A stretch of 64,000 bases of DNA from Pontederia crassipes (GCA_030549335.1 CM060189.1:28977001-29041000); one strand, 5' to 3'. Positions 10,459 through 22,593 are shown, counted from the stretch's first letter. Numbers and translations are program-made. Notes: generated from the letters alone by a model not told the origin.

Positions 10459-13197
10459 CACTACAAGAAATTTTAATTTTAGTAATGTGTAATAAACGTC
10501 ACAAATATTCAATTAAACGTTACAGAATAATATTAGTCACGTTTAATACACGTTACTGGTGAACGTTACAGAAGTCGCATTACAAAATGTACTTGTAACA
10601 TTCCTTCCATGAACGTCACTAAAAGAATTAGACATTACAAAAACGTCTAAAAGATACAAAATATATAACATATGTAATGTTTAAACGTTACAGTGTGTGA
10701 AATAACAAATTATATAAATGTTACTAAAAGTATTATTACTAACACTTAAAAATGTTATAATAAATAAATAGGAATAATGTTTAAAAATTACAAAATATAA
10801 AAATTAAATTATTTATTTTATGCGGTGTCATTTATGAGTTAATAAAGATATTTCATACATGTATCATGAAGCGATAGACATCACTCAAAGTAAGAACTTT
10901 ATTATACATATATCAATTATCATTAGTTTAATTTGGTATTACGCTAATGATTTATTTTGTACTAGGGCCCGTCGATGATGTCGGACCTTCTCAACCTACC
11001 CCAACTGTAGTGGGTGATGATTCCTCTTCGACAAATGAAAAGGGATTATATGATAATGAGGATGGTCACCGTCAACAATATTGCTCGATCGTAAATTAAA
11101 TAAGTTGTAAAATTTTATTATAGTTTTGCTTATCATTGAAAATTAATTTTTCTTTGTAAATTACATGTCCACTTTTATACCCGTTAATACCATGCGGGAT
11201 ATCAGTGCTCTTGTTCTTTCCCACTTGCCAAAAGAGACAGGATCGTGAAAAGATGTCTCAGTTTCTATGTGAGATGATATCTTTCAGGCCTTTACGATAT
11301 GATCTCCTTTTTGGGTTTCATAATGTATTTTATATTATTTTTAAATTACTAACTTTTTAGTATTGTTTAGGAGGCAAATTGGTTTCATCCGGAACTTAAT
11401 TTTGGGACGATCCGAAGAGCTTTTGAGGAGGTGATTATGAAATGTCTCCGAAATTGATTATATAAGTTTCGCAAGGTCGTCACATCCGTTGGCCTCACTT
11501 TGGAGCAGGACATACAAAAATGCCCAAGACATATTATGCAGGAAGTGGTAATTATGTTTACATTTAAATTATTTTTATTAAATTTATAATTTTTTAAAGT
11601 CTAAGTATTTGATGTTCATATTGGATGGATGAATATTGGCAAAAAAAGTCAGGAAAGACAAGAGTTAATCGATTTTTGAAGCCCAATGCCTGCATCCACA
11701 CAGGCGGGTCAATGCGATTTGAGAGCATCGATGACGCATGATAATTTAGATACAAAGCTGAATAATTAAACTTTTATCTTATGCTTATTTATAAAATTTA
11801 AAATTTTATTGCAGGAGAAGAAACAAAGCGGTCCCCTGCACTTTTTCGTGATCTACGAGGCCACTCATAAGAGCCGAAAGACCAACGACTTGGTCACAAC
11901 CACTACTCGTAGTCTTCTGGTAAGTCTCATTATATGTTCACTTGGTTGGTGACGTTAGTGCAAATGATTTTTTAAATGTGTAATGTTTAAATTTTTTTAG
12001 GATAAGTATAATGCGAAGATGGCTGAAAAGTACGAAGATTATCCGAGTACTCAGACACCAGGTAACGTATCTTGAAAATAATTTTTTCAGGATGCATATA
12101 ATATTGTTTATATGATTGTATATCTTTTTTTCTATTTTGTAGAAGACGCTGCTGTTTAGAAGGAGGTGGCTGACACAACATGAGAAGGATACCTGCATAC
12201 CTATGCACAGCCGCTCAAGTACCTAGGAGGAGCGAAGGATATGCAGGCAGTCATATGCTCCGAGCTCATCCGCTGCACCTGATGTGACGCAGCTATCGCA
12301 ACAGATATCGCAAGAGATATCACAGATATCGCAACATTTGGCTCCTATCTTGCAGGATATTCAGACGATGATCCCGCGATAGAATCAATCCCCACGAGGC
12401 CAAAGACCGAGCATGTCGGCATCGAATGCCCGAAACGACAATGATGACTCACAAAATTAAGATAGAAACTTTAGTTGGTTCAGATTATTAGTTATACTTT
12501 TGTTTAGATACACGCATACTTATTAGTTTTCATATTATTATCTTTCATATGGTGCCTGTGATATTATCTTTCATATGATGTATGTGATGTTATCTCTCAT
12601 ATAATGCATGTGACGTGAATGATGAATGCATTTATATGCATTGTATAATTGTATGGTGTGAGAATGGAAGAAAATAAAGTTGCAATGGAGCAAAATTTTC
12701 TTCAAGATGCACCTCATTAGTGTCGCATTAGCGTCTCATGCAAACTTGAAGTTATTTTAAATATATCGTCATTAGTGTCACTTTAGAGCCTCATTAGCGT
12801 TGCGACTTTTAGTGTCTCCTTAACGTCTTATTAGAAACGCATGAAACATAAAATTGGCACCACAATCGCGTCAACTAGCGTCACAGTTAGTTTGAACCTC
12901 ACATCACGTTAGCGTTGGACTAGCGTCTCACACTTTGTACCACTTTAGCGTCTCCTTAGCAACGCAAGTAAACTGCTCGTGACCCACACTTTTCGCGTCA
13001 TCTTAATGTCGGTTTCGCATCAACTTGTGATGCTAATTATGTTGTCTCTACATGTGGTGTCATTGCGATGCGAATATCATCCGATATTTGGCGTCGCACT
13101 TTATTGGTGCTATGTCAACGCGAAATCGGCAGCCACACATTAGTGTTGCATTTGCGTCCATTGAGTTGTGTTACTATTTGTCATTTTTCTTGTAGTG
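10459..13197 (+). mobile_element. CACTA element with TNPA relic only
   Basis: The element begins CACTACAAGAAA and ends TTTCTTGTAGTG, a 12-bp perfect inverted repeat typical of plant En/Spm (CACTA) transposons. The flanking triplets are AGT and AAT, so the 3-bp duplication is imperfect or mutated. The left subterminal region is built from AACGTTACA and AACGTCAC words, the right one from TTAGCGTCTC words; they do not match each other. The middle carries the remains of a TNPA-like gene, with no TNPD transposase. Confidence 0.8.
11373..12462 (+). pseudogene. TNPA-like (Ptta/En/Spm transposase 24) relic
   Basis: Pieces of a TNPA-like accessory protein can be read on the plus strand between introns. 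First comes a segment starting EANWFHPELNFGTIRRAFEE, then one containing GPLHFFVIYEATHKSRK, then LLDKYNAKMAEKYEDYP. A Gln-rich tail near 12290-12450 contains TQLSQQISQEISQISQ. This order matches the plant Ptta/En/Spm family, whose members bind subterminal repeats and assist the TNPD transposase. An in-frame TGA follows the first segment and the tail is interrupted by TAG, so no full-length protein can be made. Exon borders are estimated. Confidence 0.6.
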
Positions 13198-13200
13198 AAT

Positions 13201-13462
13201 AATTAGTTATATTCAAATGCTACAAATTGAAAATGTCTTGAATTTTAGGTCAGTGAAGCATACATCCAATGTCGATTATCATAAGAGCTGAGTTATTTGA
13301 TATCTTTATAATTATCGTTATTCTTTCGTATAAAAAATATAATTGTCGACTTTAGGGTGAACCTTAGTGCTCTTGGGTGTGCCCCATCCCAAAGACATCT
13401 TATTAATGTAGATCCATTACTCACTTGAGTCCGATAATTTTTTTTCTTGGATTTAGACTAAA

Positions 13463-13515
<53 letters not shown>

Positions 13516-14389
13516 GGGTTTGAGATTAAATGTTAAAATATCGTATTATTCTTTAAATATAATTAAACATTAATTGATTTAAGAATATTTTGTTCAAACG
13601 TTAGAAATTGTGAAATTACCCAAAAAGGACGAATCCATCATCTTTATTCCCATGAGAAGAATACAAATATTTTTCAAAATTAAAAGAATAGTTATATTCT
13701 CATTTTTTTAATCATTCTTTTATTTTTTTAATCTTATACTTTTATATGTTCTTATAATGTTAAACCTAAACTATTTATAATAAAATATTTTAGTTAGATA
13801 TATTACATTTTAAAATTTTATTCACTTTAATCGAAACATAATTGAGAATAAGAAATTTTTTTTCAATAATACGATATCATGTTACTTCATTCTATAAAAA
13901 AATATCTTCCAACCAAACACGCTTAATTATTAGTACTTATCAATGGATAGACTCGACTATTGGACCCAATAAATAGAAGGAATATCCGATACCTTATGTG
14001 CTTCGATATAAATTTTTTGGGGAGCGAAGTATGTGCTTTATAGTTGGATGCCAATACGAGGAGTGCGCGGAGAATCGTAGGCATGTGGCATCAACGTGAG
14101 AATATATCTAAACTAATAATGTGGTGGCCTCCTCTCACAACAAACATCCACAATTAATATCTGACGCACATCACATCTCTCTTTGGGAAAAATATAACGA
14201 ATCTTTCCATCTTCAAAACCATTTTGGTGCAACGTAGCAATCCAACGAAGAAAAAGCTTAATTAGAAGGAAACATTTCAAACTTTTCATGCTTTAAATTT
14301 GCGTGATGTATTGACCATTTGGATGTGGACAAAGCATATCTAATTTGTAGTAGTTATATTAATCAATTATCGGTCTTATGCATGTATAC
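13201..14389. other. Non-coding stretch with TA microsatellite
   Basis: No gene was recognised. A (TA)n run lies at 13465-13513, followed by AT-rich sequence leading into the hAT element. Confidence 0.5.
13465..13513. repeat. (TA)n microsatellite
   Basis: About 50 bases of pure TA repeat. Confidence 0.95.
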
Positions 14390-14920
14390 TAAAGATGAAA
14401 TTTAGGGCGGGCCGCACGACTCGGCCCGCCATCGGCCCACCTAAAATTCGTGCTGGCTCGGCCCGGCACGAACACAGCCCGCGCACAAAAAAATGGGCCG
14501 TGTCGTGCCATACCGTGTCGGGTCGGCCATCCGCACTATTGGCACGACACGATTCGGGCACGGTGAACACGGATCCAGCACGACACGGTTCGTTTTGGCA
14601 CGGGTTATTTTTTCAATGTTCAAACACGGACTGTGTAATACAAGCACAGTCCGCGCACTTCGATGACGGGACGCGTCAGATGCAGTATTTGTACTCCAAC
14701 ACGGATCGTGTGTGCCCTAACACGGTCCGTGTTAAGAAGAGGACAACGGCCCGCGGTCATTTGAAACTTCAATACGGCCGCGTTGATCAAATTTTTCATT
14801 TTTAAACGAGATTCGTGATTTGACAACACAAACACGGGCTACGCGGTCAAAAGGTTCAACACGGACAGTGTTAGGTTCAACATGGGCCGTGTTGGAGTAT
14901 TTTTATTCCATTCCTCCGCC

Positions 14921-14928
14921 TATAAAAG
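14921..14928 (+). promoter_or_regulatory. TATA box of the hAT transposase gene
   Basis: TATAAAAG lies about 260 bases upstream of the probable transposase ATG at 15181, immediately after the left subterminal array. The sequence between is pyrimidine-rich like a leader. Confidence 0.5.
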
Positions 14929-15180
14929 GCACGACCGATTTCATTCGTCCTTCATTCGTAAATTTCTCTACTTCCAAGTCTTCCAATCTTCCATAGTGTT
15001 TTTTGTGACTCTCTCTGCCTCTCTTACACTGAGTGACTCAGTCTTTCTGCAATTTTCTTCTCTCCATTCGTGCTCTGCTCTCAAACTCTCTCACTTTTAA
15101 TTTATATTTATATTGTAATATTTATTTAGTAGTATTTTTATATTATTATTCACTTTTAATTTCTTATATATAACTGCATA

Positions 15181-17529
15181 ATGGACCTGCGAGATCTCTT
15201 TCGTCTATATGATGATTTTGCTACTTATTCACCTTATGGACCACTACCTACATATCCATATGGTACACCATATAATACTAATAGTAGTGGTGACTCTAAT
15301 TCTTTAGCAGCACAACTAAGTGGTGATTCGTCGGGTTATATGAAAATTGTGGCGCCATCAACTAACTGTCCAATTATTCCAACTACATATGTTAATCTTT
15401 CTGTCATTCTTAATCTTAATATTACTTCAAGTTCTGCAGGTTTCGAAGGAAATTGTGCAACTGCGACAGCGACACCTCCAGGCCCGTCAAGCTCAGATGC
15501 TCCCGCGCAAGGTGAGATAATAGGTAAAAAAAGAAGAACATCAAAGTTAGCTAGTGAAGTTTGAAATTATTTTGAAAAAATTATAGATGAAAATGATCCA
15601 AAAAAAGATAAAGCTATTTATAAAATTTGCAAGGTTAGTTATGCTGTCGCCTCTTCTTCGGGCACAGATAGTTTAAAACGACATTTAGAATCGCATCCTA
15701 TAACTACTAGGGAATAATTTTTAGCGGGTCAATTATCGCAACAGACTCAACTAGTTGCACCCGGTCGTGATACTGCCGGGAGCTCTTTATTTGCTTATAA
15801 TCAAGAAAATATGTGTGAAGGTTTAGCAAGATATGTTATACATGCAGAAATGCCTTACACATTTGCTGAAGATGAAAATTTTTTATATTATTAACAAAAT
15901 TATGTACAATGTGCCTTTCGAAATGTTAGTAGAAAAACTGTTAAAAAAAATTCGATTAAATTATATTGTAAGAAGAAAAATGAACTAATTAATTATTTTT
16001 TAGATTCTAAATTCATGTATAGTTTGACTAGTGACATATGGACTTCTTTAAATGGTGATGGTTTTTTATGTGTTAAAGTTCATTGGATTGATACAAATTG
16101 GGTAGTGCAAAAAAGAATTATTGCGTTTAAAGAAATTGAGCATCCTCATAATAGTTTGCAAATTGCCAACGTGATAGAAAAAGTAATTAACGAATATGGT
16201 CTTAAAGAGAAAATTTTATGACTTACTCTTGACAATGCAAGTGCTAATAATTCCGCTGCACAATTTTTAATTCAAAGATGAAATCCTCCTTTAAATGAAA
16301 TTCTTTTTCATCAAATATGTGCATGTCATATTATTATTTTGTGTGTTAAAAAGGGATTAAAGGTAGTTGTTAGAGTACTTGAAACTCTTAAAGCAGTTAT
16401 TGTAAATCTACGTCACTCTGGACCTAGGAGACAAACATTTAAAGAAATTTGTCATCGTTATAATATTCCTTATAGAAAATTAAACACTGATGTGTCTACG
16501 AGATGGAATAGTACTTACGATATGCTTAAATTGTGTATTCCATTTAGACATGCACTCGATAATTATATTTTAACTGTGATGCAATGTCTAGCTGCTCGAA
16601 TTACTGATTCAGAATGGGATGTTGCTAATGCAGTTATGAAATTGTTATAAGTTTTTTATAATGCTACTTTAGAGTTATCTGCCATTTATTCTCCTACTTC
16701 ACATTTAATAATTAATCAACTTCATGAAATGACAAGTTCATTTAATGAAAAATGTGAATTATCAAATGATTTTTCTGAAATAATTTATTTGATGGAATCA
16801 AAATTTTTAGAATATTGGAATAATTTGCCTCTCATAGGAATTTTAGCAATGATGATGGATCCTAGATTTAAAGGATCCGGTCCTAAATGGTACACCAGAG
16901 AAATTAAGAATTATTTTTCCGAACAATATATAAGAAGTCATTCAGAATTGCAAACTGACGATTTTATTAATCCAGATCATGATTACAAAAATATAATAAA
17001 TAACTTATATAATATTTATGAAACAAAAATTTGGTGTACGTAGAGAGCAAGCATCTTCATCACGTCCACCAATAGCACCCAGACCTTCCAATAATAGATC
17101 ATTTTTTAAATTCATGTCCTCTATTAGGGGGGCACATCAAGAGGCTCGGATGAAGGTTCATCCAATTCAGCTGCCCCTTTGTATAATGAACTACAAGATT
17201 ACTTATCACGTCCAAATGAATGTGATAGTGAAATCGATGTCTTGACCTGGTGGAGATTAAATGGTCGTACGTATCCAATTCTCTCCGTCTTAGCTCGAGA
17301 TCTTTTAGCTGTTCCGATGTCTACAGTGGCATCAGAATAATGTTTTTCTACAGGTTCCAAAATTTTGGACGAGAGACGAAATAGAATGAGCTCTAAGTCG
17401 ATGGAGGTTTGTATATTATTAAAAGATTGGTTTGATGCAGATACTCGAACACAAGGTCAGGAATCCATATTACCATACATAGAAGATGATGATGAAACGG
17501 ATGTCTCCTCCGCTTATAATTCTTCATAA
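15181..17529 (+). pseudogene. hAT transposase, BED and dimerisation domains, broken
   Basis: The reading starts MDLRDLFRLYDDF and runs into a degenerate BED zinc finger (C-x2-C replaced in part; SSGTDSLKRHLESHP retained near 15655-15695). The RNase H-like core follows, with SDIWTSLNGDGFLCVKVHWI at 16024-16085 and STRWNSTYDML at 16494-16526. Then come LAMMMDPRFKG near 16840 and the C-terminal dimerisation region with YPILSVLARDLLAVPMSTVA near 17272-17331. This is the domain order of plant Ac/hobo/Tam3-type transposases. In-frame stops (near 15562, 15716, 16219, 16278, 16648 and 17338) and frame changes near 17040-17250 make it a pseudogene. No function is likely except as a source of small RNAs. 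Confidence 0.85.
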
Positions 17530-18307
17530 AATAATTGTTTGTACAAGATGTAATTTTTATTTTTTGTAATTTTGCATTTATTGATTATTTCATAATAATC
17601 AATAATAATAAAATATTAAAACTCCTATGGACGTAGGCTAAAATAGCCGAACCACGTTAATCTCGGTATCCATTACTATTTTTACTATATAATAAATTAG
17701 TACTTAATTATCTATAGTATAGTAGTATACTACCTAAGTACCTAATTATCTATACTACTTATGCATTATACAATAAATTATATATAATGTAGTACAATAA
17801 TACTAATGTACTATATATTATATTCTCTCTCTCAAATTCTCACTCTCACTTTGGGTAGAATACCATAATACAATTAATTACTAATATATATTTATTAAAT
17901 ACTTACCAATTACTTTTATATATAAAGTTATAACTTATTAGTTATTACTCAAATCTCAATTAATCATTTTACAAATTTATTTACTTAATAATTATAAATT
18001 AAGGACTTAATGTATTTGAAATTTTAACTATATAGTTATTATCAATTGTATATTATAGAATAAATAATAATACTCATTAAACTCTATTCTATAATAATTT
18101 AATAATTAAATTTATTTTATTATTTAAAAAGTTGAAATTAAAAAAATAATGGGCCAGGCCTAGACCGTGTCGGGGTCGAAAATGGTCCGTTTTGCACGAC
18201 ATGACCCGTTTTGAAAATGGGTCGTGTCGGCGCGACACGGCCCGTGGCACGGTCAAACACGGGTTGACCGGCACGGGCACGGCACGACACGGCCCATTTT
18301 TCCATTA

Positions 18308-18916
18308 CCAACGATGATATGTCACGAGGACATTCTCATACATAAGATCACATGTGATGATTAGGCAGAAGAGTACTTAGTTAAGCTTATTTTGAATATG
18401 CAACGGAGCACGATTGGGCATGTGGCGATGAAAATTTGCCATACATTCGTCGTTGGTGTCCACAATAAAGGACCGAAGGTTTACGAGCGGAAGCACTCCA
18501 CCTCAGGGCATGTTGCGACTTCACGACATGAATTCGAGCAGGATGAACTACTCTGATATCACTTGTCATGAGGTCGACACACGATTACATGCAGCGACTA
18601 GATGAAAGGACACCTAACCAAAGCCTATTTTGAATATAGAGTGAAAATTTTATGGTCGAGATGCCTATGCCATGCTGAAATCGCTCTTATAGACTTTCAA
18701 TCTCGGACATGACATGATTGTTCACCGAGTCATCATGAAACTATGGCACTAGTGCGTTGAGGCATCAATGCATGTACTTGAGTGCTTAACATGCGAAGGA
18801 GCATTCAAGAAATCATGGGACACCAATAAGAGTCATCGATATGGATTGTCACCCCACGCTCAATAGCAAATATTAGGATTAGAAAAGCTTGTTTGTATTA
18901 TATATAAAAACATAAA
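18308..18916. other. Non-coding stretch
   Basis: No gene or repeat ends were recognised. Short open frames on both strands have no familiar sequence. Confidence 0.4.
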
Positions 18917-19522
18917 TGCTGCGTTTGGAAACGGAATCGCGGTTCCTCCTTAGTGCATAGTTCAATTGACATATTAGTTCAAGGTGTATTTGGATGGAGT
19001 GGAACATAATGAATTGATGTGATCATAGAAAAAGATGAATTTTTTGTGAGTTTTTAAAAAACGATTATTATGATTATAAAGAATAATTTTATTATTAATT
19101 AAAATAAAAAATTTATGGATTTTTTTGTTAAAAATATATTATTTAAATATAAAAATACTTTTTAAAATTAGTTATATTTAATGAAATATTAAAATTTTTA
19201 ATGAAATAATAAGTAATAAGTAATATTTTATTAAATTTATTTTATGTTTATTAAATAATTTATTTTATGAAGGATATGATGTGAGAGAACAAAATAAGAA
19301 AAAGAATTAAAAAAATAAGAAAACATGTCACGTCAAACCAAAAAAAATAGAAGGAGCATCTCCCGTTTGCACCAAAAAGGTGGAACCGAGAGATGTGGAA
19401 CTCACGTGATTTGGTTTCACCCATTTAGTTCCTACCTCGAAACTTGATTCCGAACGGATGTTTGACGAAATCGGATAGAACAAGGGCACGATTCCGTCCC
19501 GGTTCCACAAACAAACGGGGTC
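18917..19522. mobile_element. Tourist-like MITE
   Basis: The left end has GCTGCGTTTGGAAACGG and the right end, in reverse complement, has ACCCCGTTTGTTTGTGG. These are imperfect inverted repeats around an AT-rich core with no coding sequence. The internal phrase GTGTATTTGGATG resembles GTGTTTGGATGA in the MITE at 9579-10315. The exact boundary and target duplication are not resolved. Confidence 0.5.
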
Positions 19523-20600
19523 AAAATATATATGAGCTTAGGAAGGTAACTCCGATAAAGAAGTCTCAATATAAGAGCGTGGAAATGTAAAAGACTAATG
19601 TTTGGTGATCTCAAAACATCGTGGGACATGCGTTGGTATCTTATTATGTACCAACAGGTTACGTTCTCCGCCCTTTGAGGTGTTCTTCGTCATATGTATT
19701 TTCATTCAGAATTAAATAATAACAATTATGTTTATGGTCCCTTCATAACAACTTATTTATCATTAATTGTGTGTACGATTTAAGGCGGCTAAGCACAAGT
19801 TAGAGATGGAAGTGCATGTATACATGTGTGTGCAAAGGATATTTGGTAGAAAAGGCGGAATTAATGAAGAAAACTCCGTGCATGTGGAAAATGGCAAGAA
19901 CTAGAAGACATGAGGAAGATAGAAGAGGATCGAGGAAATCCAGATGAGAGAGAAAGTATATATGAGGTTAATTGGTGTTGTCTTCTTCCATGGACGTACA
20001 AGTTGTAGTGGGGAGCATTAGATTAGGGGAGAACCCTACAATACTTTTCATTTTTTGGTGGACTTAAAAGGTTCCTATGAATAAGAAATTACATTTAAAT
20101 TGTCGATCAGGAAGACTTGTTGAACTCTACCGACACACCGCATCACGTAATCTAGGGTTTTCTGATTTGATGACGAGGTCTAAATTTAAAAGTAAACAGA
20201 TGCCACCTGATCAACATTATGAAGTGATAAGATACGATTTATAGCGAAGGTTTAAGTACCATTTAACTATGGCGAGGAGAGCTCAAACGATAACTATTGT
20301 AATAAACAGCCTTCATGCAATTTGCAAATGATCAATAGTGAAATTAACTCATGATCTAATAGTGAAATTTTTGTGATCAGCCGGATATATAATCTTGCAT
20401 TCCAATCCGAAACTCAAACATTTTTTTACCATTTGATCCGCGCCCCAACCAATAAAAACTATCTGACGAGTAGAAATTTCCCCATGATAAGGTACCACAT
20501 TTTAGTTTGGCATGTAGTCAAAGTTTTTGCTTGTCATCATTAGTAATAACAATTGACTAATAATATGTTGGTGAAGAATTTGGAAATGTGGCATATGTTG
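19523..20600. other. Intergenic stretch downstream of the extensin gene
   Basis: No gene was recognised. It separates the MITE from the 3' end of the minus-strand extensin transcript. Confidence 0.4.
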
Positions 20601-20628
20601 AAAACACAAGAAAGCGACACTTGTGCAA

Positions 20629-20652
20629 TTTATTGATAAGTACACATTTATT
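20629..20652 (-). terminator. Polyadenylation signals of the extensin gene
   Basis: Two AATAAA hexamers on the minus strand (20647-20652 and 20629-20634) follow a T-rich stretch typical of a plant 3' UTR, placing the likely transcript end near 20600-20625. An alternative AATAAA near 20885-20891 could give a shorter form. Confidence 0.55.
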
Positions 20653-20965
20653 AAATTAAGGAAACATAGCGGATACAATTGAAACATCAAACATATATCC
20701 ATACAATTAGAGAGGAGACATGAACAAACAATATTCTTCTGATGATTGTCCCTACTAGCAACTGTTCACTGATCACCCATGAGATGCTTTCATCACGTTC
20801 CATGGAAAGAAGACAACTTTAGTAGCTTTCATGCAAACATGCTTCAAGATGCAGCTGCAACTTTAATCATCGATCCATTCCCCCTTCTTCTTTTATTAAC
20901 TTTAATAAACATTTTACTAACTTCTCACGCTGTAGCCTCAACGGAGAAAATATAACTTGGCATTC

Positions 20966-21066
20966 CTAAAGTAAAAGAAAAAAACATATAAAATGTTAAC
21001 TTAACGTAGCAAATTTGTCATAAAGTACGAGCACAAGAAGTGTTGCAGAAAAAATGAGTGACTTAC
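20966..21066 (-). other. Predicted intron in the extensin 3' UTR
   Basis: On the minus strand, AAGG|GTAAGTC is a strong donor 29 bases after the stop codon, and TTTTACTTTAG|GA with a long T tract is a strong acceptor 101 bases further on. The interior is T-rich, as expected of a plant intron. The position, within about 50 bases of the stop codon, would not be expected to trigger nonsense-mediated decay. This is a prediction from splice signals only. Confidence 0.7.
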
Positions 21067-21095
21067 CCTTAGCTTGCAGTTTAACAAACGAGACT

Positions 21096-22001
21096 TTAGT
21101 GGTAATACGGAGGAGGAGGTGGTGAAGCATAAATGTAAGGTTTATGGGATGGTGGCTTCGTTGGAGGTTCGTGGTGATATGGAGGGGGTTTGTACACAGG
21201 AGCGGGGGGCGGCGGCGACTTGTACTCGTAGTGGTGGTGCGGTGGCGGCTTGTAGACTGGAGTGGGAGGTGGTGGTGACTTGTACTCGTAATGGTGGTGG
21301 GGTGATGGCTTGTAGACTGGAGTGGGAGGTGGTGGCGACTTGTACTCGTAATGGTGGTGAGGCGGTGGCTTGTAGACTGGAGTGGGAGGTGGTGGCGACT
21401 TGTACTCGTAGTGGTGGTGTGGCGGCTTGTAAACTGGAGTAGGAGCCGGCGGCGACTTGTATTCATAGTGATGCGGCGGCGGCTTGTACACCGGAGCAGG
21501 AGGGGGCGGCGACTTGTACTCGTAGTGGTGGTGAGGTGGGGGCTTGTACACCGGAGAAGGCGGAGGTGGTGACTTGTACTCGTAATGGTGGTGGGGTGGT
21601 GACTTATAAACTGGAGCTGGGGGTGGCGGCGACTTGTACTCATAGTGGTGGTGTGGCGGCGGTTTGTACACCGAAACAGGAGGCGGCGGGGACTTGTATT
21701 CGTAGTGGTGGTGAGGCGGAGGCTTGTAGATCGGGACAGGAGGCGGCGGGGACTTGTACTCATAGTGGTGGTGTGGCGGCGGCTTGTTGTATACTGGAAC
21801 AGGAGGTGGCGGAGACTTGTACTCGTAATGGTGCGGCGGCGGCTTGGTGTGGATGGGAGTAGGAGGAGGGTAAGAAGGTGGAGGCTTGTGGTGGGGCGGA
21901 GGGGGCGACTGATAGACGTAAGGGGGGGCTGGAGGATGAGGGTTCAAGTAATCTGCTTGTGCAACATATGCTAAAAGAGCTAGGACGAGGAAGGCCTCCA
22001 T
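21096..22001 (-). CDS. Extensin (hydroxyproline-rich cell-wall glycoprotein)
   Basis: The protein is about 301 residues. It has a signal peptide (MEAFLVLALLAYVAQA, probable cleavage before DYLNP) and then about a dozen repeats of the form HHHYEYKSPPPPxPVYKPPP to the C-terminal PPPPPYYH. SPPPP blocks are the known sites where extensin prolines are hydroxylated and arabinosylated. YEY and VYK motifs are of the kind that cross-link the protein in the wall, so this is a secreted structural wall protein. I chose the ATG at 21999-22001 because it starts the signal peptide; an in-frame ATG 39 bases upstream would place 13 polar residues before it. A TATA box lies about 135 bases upstream. The opposite strand shows long open frames only because the repeat is periodic in threes. 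Confidence 0.93.
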   Translation of the reverse strand: MEAFLVLALLAYVAQADYLNPHPPAPPYVYQSPPPPHHKPPPSYPPPTPIHTKPPPHHYEYKSPPPPVPVYNKPPPHHHYEYKSPPPPVPIYKPPPHHHYEYKSPPPPVSVYKPPPHHHYEYKSPPPPAPVYKSPPHHHYEYKSPPPPSPVYKPPPHHHYEYKSPPPPAPVYKPPPHHYEYKSPPAPTPVYKPPHHHYEYKSPPPPTPVYKPPPHHHYEYKSPPPPTPVYKPSPHHHYEYKSPPPPTPVYKPPPHHHYEYKSPPPPAPVYKPPPYHHEPPTKPPSHKPYIYASPPPPPYYH

Positions 22002-22135
22002 AGTACTGGATGCCTTCCTCTCTCCTAATCCAACTCTCATTCCTCTAAGCCAACTCCACTACACGCTTTCTATCTCTCTCTTCCCCTTCCCTCCTTCTGT
22101 GTAGCTTGTGATGTTGGCTTACCACATCCCTCGAG

Positions 22136-22145
22136 CTTTATATAG
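22136..22145 (-). promoter_or_regulatory. TATA box of the extensin gene
   Basis: CTATATAAAG on the minus strand, about 135 bases upstream of the chosen ATG, would place the transcript start near 22105-22110. The leader between is GA-rich on the coding strand. The truncated Copia LTR begins only about 140 bases further upstream. Confidence 0.75.
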
Positions 22146-22283
22146 AGGCGCGCAGCTGGTGGTCGCCCCACTCCAACCACAGCGACTGAATTAGAATAAT
22201 ACCGAGGTCAGGTCACAATTTCACACACACTGCATGTTCCTGCAATTTTCTTTCAAGTTGCACAGTGATCGAAGAAATGTGAC

Positions 22284-22579
22284 TATGGGGGGAGTATTAT
22301 CCAATTGCCTCTGCTGCTGCCCTCGAAATCTAGATGGGTTTTGAGCTTTTATTTAGTTGATCCGTGTGATTCAAATTAAGTTTTTCTCTGTTTTAGTCGA
22401 GTTTTGAACCCGTTTAGGAGGTAATCGGTGTGGCGACTGTAAATCTAAACGATATAGTAGAATCTCTTTGCAGAACGTAGCCCTAATCTCAAGGGTAAAC
22501 CTGGGTAATTCGTATGCCTCCTCTATTTTTTTGCAACTTCTCTATGATCTTCTTTTCCTGTTCTCGAATTTTTCCATCA
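22284..22579 (+). repeat. Truncated 5' LTR of the Copia element
   Basis: It aligns by eye with the reverse complement of the solo LTRs, from the GAGTATTA(C/T)CCAATT segment to the CCATCA end. The first part of the LTR and the GC-rich block are missing. Confidence 0.75.
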
Positions 22580-22581
22580 AT

Positions 22582-22593
22582 TGATATCAGAGC
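22582..22593 (+). other. Primer-binding site, Copia element
   Basis: TGATATCAGAGC differs by one base from TGGTATCAGAGC, the complement of the 3' end of plant initiator tRNA-Met. It begins two bases after the LTR. Confidence 0.85.

Larger units (their letters stand above)
14390..18307 (+). mobile_element. hAT-superfamily transposon, decayed
   Basis: Both ends carry GC-rich subterminal arrays of CACGG/CCGTG words, such as GGGCCGTGTCGTGCC and GGCACGACACGGCCC (14400-14900 and 18150-18300), around a central hAT transposase relic. The outermost bases, AAAGATGAAATTTAG on the left and CATTTTTCCATTA on the right, look like imperfect inverted ends. I could not find a convincing 8-bp target duplication, so the termini are approximate to about 10 bases. 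Both array arms are much more GC-rich than their surroundings. Confidence 0.75.

Noticed and set aside
21074-21974. Long open frames on the plus strand across the extensin gene
   Set aside because: They are mirror products of a repeat whose period is a multiple of three. The minus strand has the signal peptide, SPPPP repeats, TATA box and polyadenylation signals.
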